Source of the DNA: Fimihabitans intestinipullorum
GTDB taxonomy: Bacteria > Bacillota_I > Bacilli_A > RF39 > UBA660
Assembly: GCA_018714965.1 (NCBI GenBank)
Contig: DVML01000002.1
Span: forward strand, 1 to 32,573
Length of the DNA stretch: 32,573 bases
Reading direction: 5' to 3'
Positions 14,380 through 22,963 of this stretch are shown in pieces. The notes below the pieces were generated by a model. That model saw nothing but the letters and a program-made list of their open reading frames with translations, had not been told where the DNA came from and did no database searches. The translations under genes were made by a program, and so were the position numbers. Position 1 is the stretch's first letter; each line of letters starts with the position of its first letter.

Positions 14380-15531
14380 TTAAATGGAAAATAATACCTT
14401 TTCGGATTTATATTGCCTAATGATATACCAAATCACGATACCAATATAAATAAGACTTGATAATATCATTAAAAAGATTTGTAAGTAATTGACGACTCCT
14501 GAACTTAAATCGTTGATAATTAGAGTAAAGTTCATAAATGGTACAATTGCAAGTAATTCACTTGTTTTTACTTGAATCATAAATGCAATCATACCCGGGA
14601 AAAACGAAATAAACGTAAGTGGAGTAAGTGCACTTTGTGCTTCCTTGAATGTTTTAGACATACTTGCAATCGCAAGGCATAGACCACTGATAAAAATAGA
14701 ATAAATGATAATGACAACGATGCTCATAAAAATGACGAGTCCACTAAGTTCGATTGGTACATCTTTATAAATCGTAAACATATCATTTGCAAAATGAAAT
14801 GAGATCAATGCTAGAATTAAACTTAAAATTCCTGTGACGATCGATGAAATTGTAACACTGCATAATTTTCCAATAATAATATCTCTACTTTTAATTGGGA
14901 ACGTAAGCAATGTTTCCAATGTTCCTCTTTCTTTTTCTCCGGCAGTTGTATCCGTTGCTGGATAAGTTGCTGAAATAGTAATTGCCATAATAATAAATAA
15001 GAATGCATACCCTACAATATAAGAGGCAAAGAAATTCTCCGTTCCTAAATTATGTGTCTTCAGTTCAAACACATCCAAAACTTCACTTGGATCTTGTGAT
15101 GCTTGCATTAATTTCTGTTCCTGTAAAATTCTTTCGTAACTTGTAAAATACGTTTCCACTAATTTAGCGGCCATGCTTCCATTATCAGCTTCTGTATCGT
15201 AATTCATCGTATATACGTCATCTTTTTTTGTAACGTATAGATAAATTTCTTCATTTTGATAAGCTTTTTCTAATTCTTCTTGGCTCCCATAAGTAACATC
15301 TAACTTCATTTGTTTTGCGAGTTCTTTTTCTGTATCACTTAGTTCATAAGCAAATCCTATTTTGTTATATTCACTTACATCTCTTTGCGTCTGCATATCA
15401 AACAAAGCAGACATACCTAAAATTAATAATGGTATCATAATTGGAATAATCAACATCATAGAAAGTGATTTTTTATCGCGGAATACTTCACGCAACTCTT
15501 TTTTTATCATATGTTTCATATTACTCTTCAT
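14380..15531 (-). CDS. natB: ABC-2 type transporter permease, NatB-like
   Basis: 383 residues. One N-terminal membrane segment (LSMMLIIPIMIPLLILGMSA) is followed by a large extracytoplasmic domain (about residues 45-160) and five or so C-terminal segments, the NatB/CcmB ABC-2 plan. The conserved TAGEKERGTLETLLTFPI loop is the ABC-2 signature. With the ATPase upstream it likely exports Na+ or another small substrate; B. subtilis NatB is about 386 residues. The start is the ATG at 15531, 7 bases after GGAGGT, overlapping the ATPase stop by 11 bases (translational coupling). A TTG at 15546 is in frame but lies upstream of the ribosome site. Substrate is inferred from similarity only. Confidence 0.85.
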   Translation of the reverse strand: MKSNMKHMIKKELREVFRDKKSLSMMLIIPIMIPLLILGMSALFDMQTQRDVSEYNKIGFAYELSDTEKELAKQMKLDVTYGSQEELEKAYQNEEIYLYVTKKDDVYTMNYDTEADNGSMAAKLVETYFTSYERILQEQKLMQASQDPSEVLDVFELKTHNLGTENFFASYIVGYAFLFIIMAITISATYPATDTTAGEKERGTLETLLTFPIKSRDIIIGKLCSVTISSIVTGILSLILALISFHFANDMFTIYKDVPIELSGLVIFMSIVVIIIYSIFISGLCLAIASMSKTFKEAQSALTPLTFISFFPGMIAFMIQVKTSELLAIVPFMNFTLIINDLSSGVVNYLQIFLMILSSLIYIGIVIWYIIRQYKSEKVLFSI

Positions 15532-16279
15532 GTGCTGTACCTCCAATTAATGTAAAAAATGCATCTCTTAGATTTGTCGTCTTTGTTGCCTTTTTGATCG
15601 CAGCTGGTGTACCTTCTTTGATAATTTTACCTTTGTTTACCATGATCACTCGATCGCAAATATTTTCTGCCTCTTCCATGTAATGAGTAGAATATAGTAT
15701 GCATTTCCCATTCTTCTTTTCCTGTTTCATGAAATCTAAAATAATTTGACTAGAGATGATATCCAAGCCACTCGTTGCTTCATCCATTATGTAATAAGTT
15801 GGATCTGTAACTAAACAACGTGCGATATTAACTCTTTGAGTCTGTCCTGTTGATAAATTCTCTATGCGGTTATATAAAAATGCATCCATATCAAATGCTT
15901 TTGAAATTTCTTTGATTCTTTCTTCTGCTTTCTCCACAGGAACGCCATAGAACTCACAGCACATCTTTAAAAGTTCATATGGTGATATACTATTATAAAT
16001 CTTAGTATTCCCAGACAAATAAGATAAGTTCTTTTTTATCTCTACCTCATTTTTATCGTAAGTATACTCATCAAATGAAATCGTTCCCTCTGTCGGTGTC
16101 ATAATCCCTGCAATCATTCTTAAAAGAGTTGTTTTCCCAGCTCCATTTGGTCCTAAGATACCGACAATTTCACCTGGTTTTGCAGTAAATGAAATATCGT
16201 CTACTGCATAAAAAGATACTTTTTCTTTTTTACTTTTTTGTTTTATAAATTGCTTTTTAACATGACTAACTGTAATCAT
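15521..16279 (-). CDS. natA: ABC transporter ATP-binding protein, NatA-like
   Basis: 252 residues, complete ATPase: Walker A GPNGAGKTT, Q-loop LSYLSGNTK region, signature LSTGQTQRVNIARCL, Walker B YYIMDEATSGLD, and switch His in LYSTHYMEEAE. Membership of the NatA/drug-exporter (DRA-like) group is suggested by length and by coupling with a NatB-like permease. The start ATG at 16279 has AGGGAGAGAGG upstream. It overlaps natB by 11 bases. A small XRE-type regulator gene lies divergently upstream and is the obvious candidate regulator. Confidence 0.88.
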   Translation of the reverse strand: MITVSHVKKQFIKQKSKKEKVSFYAVDDISFTAKPGEIVGILGPNGAGKTTLLRMIAGIMTPTEGTISFDEYTYDKNEVEIKKNLSYLSGNTKIYNSISPYELLKMCCEFYGVPVEKAEERIKEISKAFDMDAFLYNRIENLSTGQTQRVNIARCLVTDPTYYIMDEATSGLDIISSQIILDFMKQEKKNGKCILYSTHYMEEAENICDRVIMVNKGKIIKEGTPAAIKKATKTTNLRDAFFTLIGGTAHEE

Positions 16280-16300
16280 ACCTCTCTCCCTTTCTTTTTT

Positions 16301-16329
16301 AGAATATCACATCTAAAATAGTTCGTAAA
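16301..16329 (-). promoter_or_regulatory. Candidate promoter of natAB
   Basis: Minus strand TTTACG (16324-16329), 17 bases, TATTCT (16301-16306), in the divergent region shared with the XRE gene. Confidence 0.45.
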
Positions 16330-16412
16330 TAGTTTTTTGCCAAATCATTCTTATACTATTCGTATATGTATGAATGGTGTTTTATATGAGAAAATGGATG
16401 TGAGGTGAAAGT

Positions 16413-16652
16413 ATGAAAGATACGACACAATATGACATTTACAATATTATTGGAAAGAATATCAAAAAATATCGGAAGAAAGCAGGTCTAACACAGAAAA
16501 AATTAGCAGAATCTCTTTTGCTTAGCGAAAGTTTTATCGCAAAATTAGAATCTGTTACTTATCAAACTATATCGATTGATACATTAGACCAAATTGCCCA
16601 TAAATTAAATACACATATATCAAAATTCTTTTTAGATGATGAAGAAGAATAA
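16413..16652 (+). CDS. Small XRE-family (Cro/CI-type) transcriptional regulator
   Basis: 79 residues that are almost entirely a helix-turn-helix domain: IGKNIKKYRKKAGLTQKKLAESL, then LLSESFIAKLES, then ISIDTLDQIAHKLN. No ligand or dimerisation domain is present. The ATG follows GAGGTGA by 5 bases. It is divergent from the NatAB-like operon, with about 130 bases between starts, and convergent with typA, sharing its terminator. The likely job is autoregulation and control of the transporter operon (inference from position). A similar mini-regulator lies at 18623, on the other side of typA. Confidence 0.88.
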   Translation: MKDTTQYDIYNIIGKNIKKYRKKAGLTQKKLAESLLLSESFIAKLESVTYQTISIDTLDQIAHKLNTHISKFFLDDEEE

Positions 16653-16687
16653 AAAAAGCAGACTATTTTCTAGCGTCTGCTTTTTTT
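16651..16687. terminator. Bidirectional terminator between XRE gene and typA
   Basis: AAAAAGCAGAC / GTCTGCTTTTT stem with an 11-base loop. T runs are available on both strands. It overlaps the last codons of typA and serves two convergent genes. Confidence 0.9.
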
Positions 16688-18468
16688 CTTAAGTTTGTAT
16701 CTAATATCTTTTTTCTTAAACGGAATCCAGCTGGTGTAATCTCTACTAATTCGTCACTGTTAATATAATCTAAACATGTCTCTAACGTCATCAATCTTGG
16801 ACGTTTTAATACGACAGTGTGATCACTACCAGAGGCTCTTGTATTTGTTAATTTCTTACCTTTTACAACGTTTACAGCAAGATCGTTATCATGTGCATGT
16901 TCTCCTACAATCATACCTTCATATACTTCTGTTCCTGGTTCTATAAACATAACTCCACGATCTTCCAATTGTCCAAGTGCATAAGCAGTTGCTTTTCCAT
17001 TTTCCATGGATACTAAAACTCCTTGCTTTCTTTCACCTACATTGTGAGATGCCATAACTCGATACTCTTTATAGGTATGACTTAACATTCCGTATCCCTT
17101 TGTCATCGTCATAAATTCTGTTGTAAATCCTATCAATCCACGAGATGGAACTGTATAAAGTAGACGAACTTGATTATCAGTATTCGTCATATTTTCCATA
17201 ATTCCTTCACGATTTCCAAGTGCTTCAATCACACTTCCTACATATTCTTCAGGTACGTCGATTTGAACATCTTCATATGGTTCCATTTTTACTCCATCGA
17301 TCTCTTTTACGATAACTTCAGGTTTTGATACTTGTAATTCGAACCCTTCTCTTCTCATATTTTCAATTAAAATAGATAAGTGAAGTTCTCCTCTACCAGA
17401 TACGATGAATGACTCGCTATCATTTGGTGTTACTTTTAAACTAACATCACGCTCTGTTTCTTTGAAAAGTCTCTCTTCTATTTTACGAGCAGTTAATATT
17501 TTACCTTCACGTCCTACAAATGGAGAAGTATTTACTCCAAACGTCATTTGTAATGTTGGTTCATCAATACGGAGAAGTGGTAATGCTTCTTCTTTTCCGA
17601 TCGTACATACAGTCTCTCCTACTTCGATATCAGGTAATCCTGCGATTGCAACGATATCTCCAGCACTTGCTTCGGTAATTTCAATTCTTTTTAATCCTAA
17701 ATATCCAAACATTTTTTGAATTCTAAATTGTTTGATTGATCCGTCTAAACGAACACAACTTACCATTTCATTTACTTTTACTTTTCCACGTTTGATACGT
17801 CCAATTCCAATTCTTCCGACAAAGTCGTTATAATCTAATAAGGCTGGTTGGAATTGTAATCCACCTTCTTCATCTACATCTGGAGCTGGAATATAATCGA
17901 TGATCGTATCTAAAATTGGATCCATAGTTTTTTCTTGTGTTGCAATATCTGGATCTAAACTTGAAGTACCAGCAAGAGCGGAAGTATAGATAACTGGGAA
18001 TTCTAATTGTTCTAAATCTGCTCCAAGTTCGATAAATAAGTCCATTACTTCATCTACAACTTGAACTGGTCGTGCAGATGGCTTGTCGATCTTATTTACG
18101 ACGACAATTGGAATAACACCTGCTTCTAATGCTTTCTTTAATACGAATCTCGTCTGTGGCATCGTACCTTCATAAGCATCTACTACAAGTAAAACTCCAT
18201 CTACCATGTTCATAATACGCTCTACTTCTCCACCAAAATCAGCATGTCCTGGTGTATCTAAAATATTGATACGATATCCTTTATAATCGATTGCGGTCGT
18301 TTTAGCTAATATCGTAATTCCTCTTTCCTGTTCGATTGCATTACTATCCATAGACGTTACTTCTTCGTTATCTCTAAATGTACCTGACATCTTTAATAAT
18401 TGATCTACCAATGTAGTTTTTCCATGGTCTACATGGGCGATAATTGCAATATTTCTAATCTTTTTCAT
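16663..18468 (-). CDS. typA: Translational GTPase TypA/BipA
   Basis: Ribosome-binding GTPase of the EF-G superfamily, involved in ribosome assembly and stress growth. 601 residues, full length. G1 AHVDHGKTTL (11-20), switch RGITI, G3 DTPGHADFGGEVER, G4 NKIDKP and G5 TSALAG region are all present. They are followed by domain II, the EF-G-like domains, and the BipA-specific C-terminus (SRGLIGFTTEFMT, then RPRLMTLETCLDYI). The ATG at 18468 follows GAGGAAG. A strong own promoter lies upstream. Housekeeping gene, used here as a synteny anchor; nothing odd seen. Confidence 0.98.
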   Translation of the reverse strand: MKKIRNIAIIAHVDHGKTTLVDQLLKMSGTFRDNEEVTSMDSNAIEQERGITILAKTTAIDYKGYRINILDTPGHADFGGEVERIMNMVDGVLLVVDAYEGTMPQTRFVLKKALEAGVIPIVVVNKIDKPSARPVQVVDEVMDLFIELGADLEQLEFPVIYTSALAGTSSLDPDIATQEKTMDPILDTIIDYIPAPDVDEEGGLQFQPALLDYNDFVGRIGIGRIKRGKVKVNEMVSCVRLDGSIKQFRIQKMFGYLGLKRIEITEASAGDIVAIAGLPDIEVGETVCTIGKEEALPLLRIDEPTLQMTFGVNTSPFVGREGKILTARKIEERLFKETERDVSLKVTPNDSESFIVSGRGELHLSILIENMRREGFELQVSKPEVIVKEIDGVKMEPYEDVQIDVPEEYVGSVIEALGNREGIMENMTNTDNQVRLLYTVPSRGLIGFTTEFMTMTKGYGMLSHTYKEYRVMASHNVGERKQGVLVSMENGKATAYALGQLEDRGVMFIEPGTEVYEGMIVGEHAHDNDLAVNVVKGKKLTNTRASGSDHTVVLKRPRLMTLETCLDYINSDELVEITPAGFRLRKKILDTNLRKKADARK

Positions 18469-18494
18469 ACATACACTTCCTCTTCGACTGGAGT

Positions 18495-18524
18495 ATTATA
18501 TCACATTTAATCGCTCGATGTAAA
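18495..18524 (-). promoter_or_regulatory. Promoter of typA
   Basis: Minus strand TTTACA (18519-18524), 18 bases, TATAAT (18495-18500) with an extended TG. Divergent from the promoter at 18562. Confidence 0.7.
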
Positions 18525-18561
18525 CAAAATATTACTTTCTCATACTTCTTCAAAACTTACT

Positions 18562-18590
18562 TTGCAAATGAACATCTTTTGATGTAAAAT
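18562..18590 (+). promoter_or_regulatory. Promoter of the second small XRE gene
   Basis: TTGCAA (18562-18567), 17 bases, TAAAAT (18585-18590), about 33 bases before the chosen start codon. Confidence 0.7.
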
Positions 18591-18622
18591 AAAATTAGAA
18601 GTTGAATGCATGGGTGAAAGAT

Positions 18623-18859
18623 ATGAAGAAAATAACAATGCCAAAAATTTATACAGTCCTTGGAAGTAACATTGTCAAATATCGCAATTTAAAAAATCTT
18701 TCCGATATACAACTTGCCGATGCGGTTGGAATTTCTCACGACTTGATCAAACAGTTAGAAAGTGGTAATCCAAAGAAATCCATTTCTATCGAAACACTTT
18801 CTAAAATCGCACAGGTACTAAATGTTTCTGTGATACATCTATTGGAACAAGATCATTGA
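18623..18859 (+). CDS. Small XRE-family (Cro/CI-type) transcriptional regulator
   Basis: 78 residues, HTH domain only: LGSNIVKYRNLKNLSDIQLA, AVGISHDLIKQLESG, then ISIETLSKIAQVLNVS. I start at the ATG at 18623, 5 bases after GGGTGA. An upstream in-frame TTG at 18602 precedes that ribosome site. It is divergent from typA, with back-to-back promoters, and has its own terminator. Size and layout match the regulator at 16413, so the two may be old duplicates or simply the same type. Targets are unknown; autoregulation and typA are the nearest candidates. Confidence 0.85.
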   Translation: MKKITMPKIYTVLGSNIVKYRNLKNLSDIQLADAVGISHDLIKQLESGNPKKSISIETLSKIAQVLNVSVIHLLEQDH

Positions 18860-18874
18860 TATCTTGTTTTTTTA
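18846..18874 (+). terminator. Terminator of the second XRE gene
   Basis: AACAAGAT / ATCTTGTT stem (18846-18868) with a T run. It overlaps the stop codon; the convergent DUF421 gene ends at its far side. Confidence 0.85.
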
Positions 18875-19609
18875 TTCTAATACATCTTTTGATTGAATCT
18901 CCTTATGCTTATGATAAATCGTTAATTTTTCGTTATTGTCGACTGTTGCAAGCATGATATGATCAGGCTTTTTAAATCCTTTTACTTTTAATTGTTGCTT
19001 CAACCATTCTTCATCTTTATTTATATTGTACAAGTTTTTCTTCATGATCTTACCATCTATAATGACATTTGCGCACAATCCCTGTGGTTGTGCTTTTAAC
19101 TGCATATCTTTCATCGTCACTGGCTTATATTCTCCTTTTGGTAAGATACTCAGAGTTCCATTACATTCCATAATTGCATATTCTATTTCACTTATATCAA
19201 AATAACCATTTGTTCTACATTGTTCTAGTAGATCATTCATGTCGAACTTTACCTTTTTTAAATTTTTTTCGATTAGTTCTCCATGTTGAATTAAAATCGT
19301 CGGAACTCCCATAAAATAACGTCGTAATACGATACTTTTCATCGTGACAATACTTACGAAATAAGCAACCAAGCCAAACACTAAAACCGCTGCAATTCCA
19401 TTCATATATTGAGACTCAATATTAATCGTCATCTCTGCTGCAAAATTACCAATAGAAATTCCTATGACATAATCGAAAAGACTCAGCTGTGATACTTGTT
19501 TTTTTCCTAATAACTTCGTAATCAAAAATAAAGTAATTAGGGATAATAAACTGCGTATCACGACATCGTATACTTCTATCCAGTCCGTATTTAGAAAATT
19601 TTCAAGCAT
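18872..19609 (-). CDS. DUF421 / YetF-family membrane protein
   Basis: 245 residues. Three N-terminal membrane segments (LLSLITLFLITKLLG, YVIGISIGNFAAEMTI, GIAAVLVFGLVAYFVSIV) are followed by a cytoplasmic YetF domain. That domain contains GVPTILIQHGELIEKNLKK, then MNDLLEQCRTNGYFDISEIEYAIMECNG, then LSILPK, the hallmark of DUF421. Related Bacillus proteins (YetF, YdfS) are linked to spore germination or sporulation, but the molecular role is not known. The ATG at 19609 follows GGTGA by 5 bases; the open frame extends to a GTG at 19618 that is part of that site. Single gene, terminated on both sides. Confidence 0.88.
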   Translation of the reverse strand: MLENFLNTDWIEVYDVVIRSLLSLITLFLITKLLGKKQVSQLSLFDYVIGISIGNFAAEMTINIESQYMNGIAAVLVFGLVAYFVSIVTMKSIVLRRYFMGVPTILIQHGELIEKNLKKVKFDMNDLLEQCRTNGYFDISEIEYAIMECNGTLSILPKGEYKPVTMKDMQLKAQPQGLCANVIIDGKIMKKNLYNINKDEEWLKQQLKVKGFKKPDHIMLATVDNNEKLTIYHKHKEIQSKDVLE

Positions 19610-19653
19610 TTTTATCACCAGTATTAGTATGGCACTTTTTTCCTATTTCAAAC

Positions 19654-19686
19654 AAAAAAGGACATGTTACTTATGTCCTTTTTTCG
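19654..19686. terminator. Terminator of the tagO-like gene (bidirectional form)
   Basis: AAAAAAGGACAT / ATGTCCTTTTTT stem with GTTACTT loop, overlapping the stop codon of the minus-strand gene. Confidence 0.9.
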
Positions 19687-20836
19687 TTCTTCTTGTTTTT
19701 TTCAACTCTTCGATATCTTTTTTCTTTCTTGCAGTTTTTTTCTCTGGTTTTTCTTTTACTTCAACATTCTCTTTTCTTCGAAAAAACGCTTTTATCTTTT
19801 CTTTCATCGTTTGATTATCAAATACGATACTTGTCGTAAAGACAAAAGTTAAAATGATTGCAAGTAATATACCATATATAATATAACCTAATGTCGCATC
19901 TTTTAAAACGTAAATAATAGATGCGGAAGCAAATAATAAGTCAATTAAATATATAATCAAAACAGTTTGTCTCTGAGAGAAATTTCTTCTTAACAATTGA
20001 TGATGTATATGAAATTTATCTGGTTTCGAAATTTTTTCACCTTTTAACATACGTCTCAAAATAGCAAATAAAGTATCTAAGATTGGAATTGCTAATACGA
20101 GAAGTGGAATGATTAACGAAGACATCGTTACATTTTTAAATCCTAATAATGCAATAACGGCTATGATAAGTCCCAAAAACATAGAACCAGAGTCTCCCAT
20201 AAAGATGGAAGCTGGGTTAAAATTATGGAGTAAAAATCCTAAAGTAGAACCTAACATAACAAATGTTAAAACAAAGTCTAATCCATATTTTCCTTGAATT
20301 GTTGCTACAATTCCGATCGTTAAAAAGTAAATTGAACTAATTCCGGATGCTAATCCATCTAATCCGTCGATTAAGTTAATACAATTGATACATCCTAGAA
20401 TAAAGAAGATCGTAATCGGAACTGATAAAATTCCAAAGTTCAAATAAAGACCAAATGCACTAACATCTTGCAACAGAATTCCGCCATAAAGTGGAATTAT
20501 TGCAGAAGCAATCAATTGTCCTATAAATTTTGTACTTGCCTTTAAAGGTTTAATATCATCTACAACACCTGTTAATACGATAATAAAACTACTAATTAAA
20601 ATAGAATTCATCATCGCTGAATGTGTTCCAAAGCACATATATCCTAATAAAAAACCAAGATAGATTGCAAGCCCACCTAATCGAGGCATTGGCTTTTTAT
20701 GAACTTTTCTCTCGTTTGGCATATCGACAGCTCCTACATGAAGAGCAATCTTTTTTACAAATGGTGTTACACAAGCCACAAAGATGAAAGTGGTTGATAC
20801 CATTAAAATGATTTGGGTCATGATTTCTCGATTCAT
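19667..20836 (-). CDS. tagO: Undecaprenyl-phosphate GlcNAc-1-phosphate transferase (TagO/WecA-like)
   Basis: Polytopic membrane enzyme that starts lipid-linked glycopolymer (wall teichoic acid-like) synthesis by moving sugar-1-phosphate onto undecaprenyl phosphate. Family motifs: DMPNERKVHKKPMPRLGG, the Asp pair in GVVDDIKPLKAS, NCINLIDGLDGLASG, FMGDSGSMFLG, and the WecA/TagO-type HIHHQLLRR. The C-terminus carries a long Lys/Arg-rich tail (about the last 45 residues). The start is the ATG at 20836, after TTGGTGAG. A further-up ATG at 20854 lies on the -10 element and would precede the transcript. WecA-type rather than MraY-type is argued by HIHH. Sugar specificity is inferred. Confidence 0.9.
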   Translation of the reverse strand: MNREIMTQIILMVSTTFIFVACVTPFVKKIALHVGAVDMPNERKVHKKPMPRLGGLAIYLGFLLGYMCFGTHSAMMNSILISSFIIVLTGVVDDIKPLKASTKFIGQLIASAIIPLYGGILLQDVSAFGLYLNFGILSVPITIFFILGCINCINLIDGLDGLASGISSIYFLTIGIVATIQGKYGLDFVLTFVMLGSTLGFLLHNFNPASIFMGDSGSMFLGLIIAVIALLGFKNVTMSSLIIPLLVLAIPILDTLFAILRRMLKGEKISKPDKFHIHHQLLRRNFSQRQTVLIIYLIDLLFASASIIYVLKDATLGYIIYGILLAIILTFVFTTSIVFDNQTMKEKIKAFFRRKENVEVKEKPEKKTARKKKDIEELKKTRRTKKGHK

Positions 20837-20868
20837 AGTACTCACCAATGTCATTATATCATATTTTC

Positions 20869-20897
20869 ATAAAAAAAAGATACTGTATTGTATCTTT
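20869..20897 (-). terminator. Terminator of mbl
   Basis: AAAGATAC / GTATCTTT stem with 6-base loop, then a run of T on the minus strand. The stem includes part of the mbl stop codon. Confidence 0.9.
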
Positions 20898-21885
20898 ATC
20901 GATTGATCAATTGTAAATTATCTAGTAATACCCCTGTTCCCTCTGCTACACATGTCAGTGGACTTTCAGCGATAAATACAGGTACTTTAAGTTCATGTGC
21001 TAATAATTGGTCAAATCCTTTGATTAAAGCACCACCACCTGTTAATACGATTCCTTTATCGATAATATCTGCAGATAATTCTGGTGGTGTCTGTTCTAAC
21101 ACATTCTTAGCTTGATGTACTAACATATAGATGCTTTCTCGTAAAGCTTCTTCCACTTCGTCACTTGAAAGTGTAATCGTATGAGGAAGACCTGTCACAA
21201 GATCTCTTCCACGTACTTCCATCTTTTCAATTTTATCATCTGGAAATACATTACCAATCGTTAGTTTAATTTCTTCTGCTGTACGATCTCCAATTAATAA
21301 TTTATATTTATCTTTAATATATTTCATAATATCTGCATCAAAGGTATTTCCTGCAACTTTTACAGACGTACTCGTTACGATTCCTCCGAGTGATAAGATT
21401 GCAATATCTGTCGTACCTCCACCGATATCAATTACCATGTTTCCACTTGGTTTAGAAATATCCATTCCTGCTCCGACAGCTGCTACCTTTGGTTCGTCTT
21501 CCAAAAATACTTTTTTCGCACCAGTTCTTTCTGCTGCTTCTTTTATAGCATTTTTTTCGACTTGTGTAATATTGGATGGACAGCAAATTAAAATACGAGG
21601 TCTAGAGAATAAACTTTTTCCATTCACTTTACGAATAAAATGATTTAGCATGACTTCCGTTACGTTAAAATCAGCAATGACTCCATCTTTCATCGGACGA
21701 ATTGCTTGTACTCTACCAGGTGTTCTTCCCAACATTTCACGGGCTTCTGTTCCTACAGCGAGTACTTTTTTCGTCTCAGAATCCATAGCGACAACGCTTG
21801 GTTCATTTAGAACAATTCCTTGTCCTTTGATATATATTAATACATTAGCAGTACCTAAGTCGATTCCAATATCTTTTGCAAACAT
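20896..21885 (-). CDS. mbl: MreB/Mbl-family actin-like cell-shape protein
   Basis: Bacterial actin that guides lateral wall synthesis at the inner face of the membrane. 330 residues, full length. Phosphate-1 FAKDIGIDLGTANVLIY, phosphate-2 VIDIGGGTTDIAIL, adenosine motif GIVLTGGGALIKG. Immediately downstream of spoIIID, the place mbl occupies in Bacillus, so I prefer Mbl over MreB (inference). The start at 21885 has GAGGT 7 bases upstream. An in-frame ATG at 21921 overlaps a TATAAT and is likely not translated. Rod or ovoid cell shape is implied for the organism. Confidence 0.93.
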   Translation of the reverse strand: MFAKDIGIDLGTANVLIYIKGQGIVLNEPSVVAMDSETKKVLAVGTEAREMLGRTPGRVQAIRPMKDGVIADFNVTEVMLNHFIRKVNGKSLFSRPRILICCPSNITQVEKNAIKEAAERTGAKKVFLEDEPKVAAVGAGMDISKPSGNMVIDIGGGTTDIAILSLGGIVTSTSVKVAGNTFDADIMKYIKDKYKLLIGDRTAEEIKLTIGNVFPDDKIEKMEVRGRDLVTGLPHTITLSSDEVEEALRESIYMLVHQAKNVLEQTPPELSADIIDKGIVLTGGGALIKGFDQLLAHELKVPVFIAESPLTCVAEGTGVLLDNLQLINR

Positions 21886-21925
21886 GCTATCTACCTCATT
21901 TCTACATTTCCTAGTACACATTATA

Positions 21926-22204
21926 TCATAAACTTGCTTCTGGTGGTAGAGAATTACTTAATTTTAAATACTTTTTTTTGGTGGATTCTCCACCTCTTAA
22001 ATGCCTAATATCAATATGATATTTCAATATTTTATCTACTTCATGGTAGAGCTTTTCATCCACATGTATTAAACGTTCATGTAGGTCTTTGTGAACGGTA
22101 CTTTTCGATACGCCAAAGATAGATGCAATCTCCCTCACTGTCTTTCCCGTTTCAATCATATAGATTGCCTCTTCTTTAACTCTTTTTGTAATACTAGAGT
22201 TCAC
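21926..22204 (-). CDS. spoIIID: Sporulation transcription factor SpoIIID
   Basis: Mother-cell DNA-binding regulator that adjusts sigma-E genes and helps switch to sigma-K. 92 residues, the normal size. HTH at KTVREIASIFGVSKSTVHKD (about 23-42), with a basic C-terminal part (HLRGGESTKKKYL). Starts with GTG at 22204, 5 bases after GGGGTGA; no ATG alternative fits. Placed between spoIIQ and mbl as in Bacillus. Its presence with spoIID, spoIIQ, spoIIR and cotJ says the organism has an endospore programme. Confidence 0.95.
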   Translation of the reverse strand: MNSSITKRVKEEAIYMIETGKTVREIASIFGVSKSTVHKDLHERLIHVDEKLYHEVDKILKYHIDIRHLRGGESTKKKYLKLSNSLPPEASL

Positions 22205-22253
22205 TTACTTCACCCCTTTACTTCATTATATAAATGTGCCAAGGGGTTTAGAC

Positions 22254-22277
22254 CTAAAAAAGAGCAATTACGCCCTT
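22254..22277 (-). terminator. Terminator of spoIIQ
   Basis: Minus strand AAGGGC / GCTCTT stem (one G-U) with a T run, between spoIIQ and spoIIID. Confidence 0.6.
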
Positions 22278-22908
22278 ATAATTCACTTACTTTTTTATCA
22301 AAATAATCTTCTGGATTCACGTTTGCACCTTTGTAATTTAATTCAAAGTGTAAATGATCATTCAATTCTTTTGAGATATTAGAAGTACCACTTTTTCCAA
22401 GTAATTGTCCTTGTTTTACGACATCACCTTTTTTAACGTTAACAGCACTTAAACTTTGGTAAGAACTAATCATATCATTGTCATGTTTGATTTCAATTAC
22501 ATTTCCCAATAGTTTATCTTCTGTAACATTCGTAACAGTACCATCTAAAATTGCAACCACATCAAAGTTTTCTTTTCCACCATAAGAAACACCACTATTT
22601 TGCATATAAGTATTCTCGTGGAAAATGAGTGCGTTTTCTTGAGATGCTGCATCAGCTTTGTAATCATAATAACTCTTTACGATTTGTAATTCGCTATCTA
22701 GATAAGGTCTCATCACTTTTGTCTCTGTTGCAACAACTGCCTCACTATCGTCAAAAATTGTTTTTGACACATATCCATAGTGATCTTCATCTTTAAATTG
22801 ATTATTTGAAATTGCACCTTCAATCATGTACGCAATTCCAAGTACTGCAACGACCGCAATCGTATAAACGACCGGTACCATCGTACGTTTTAATCTTCTT
22901 TGTTTCAC
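22276..22908 (-). CDS. spoIIQ: SpoIIQ, forespore M23-domain engulfment protein
   Basis: Forespore membrane protein of the SpoIIQ-SpoIIIAH channel around the engulfed spore. About 210 residues. Basic N-terminus, one membrane segment (VVYTIAVVAVLGIAYMI), then a LytM/M23 domain ending NDHLHFELNYKGANVNPEDYF. The HLH pair of the second zinc motif is present. The first motif (usually HxGxD) reads SYGGKENFD with no His, so zinc binding and peptidase activity are doubtful, as in B. subtilis SpoIIQ. I choose the GTG at 22908, 5 bases after AGGTGA, over a GTG at 22917. Between spoIID and spoIIID, same strand. Confidence 0.88.
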   Translation of the reverse strand: MKQRRLKRTMVPVVYTIAVVAVLGIAYMIEGAISNNQFKDEDHYGYVSKTIFDDSEAVVATETKVMRPYLDSELQIVKSYYDYKADAASQENALIFHENTYMQNSGVSYGGKENFDVVAILDGTVTNVTEDKLLGNVIEIKHDNDMISSYQSLSAVNVKKGDVVKQGQLLGKSGTSNISKELNDHLHFELNYKGANVNPEDYFDKKVSEL

Positions 22909-22963
22909 CTTTCTCACCTCTATTAGAAGTTTGTACCAAAGAAGATGTTTTATACAACTTTTT

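Noticed and set aside
22920..22960. Sigma-F-like promoter for spoIIQ (GTATA then GGTACAAACT, minus strand)
   Set aside because: The spacer is only 13 bases and a key A in the -10 is missing; not strong enough to list.
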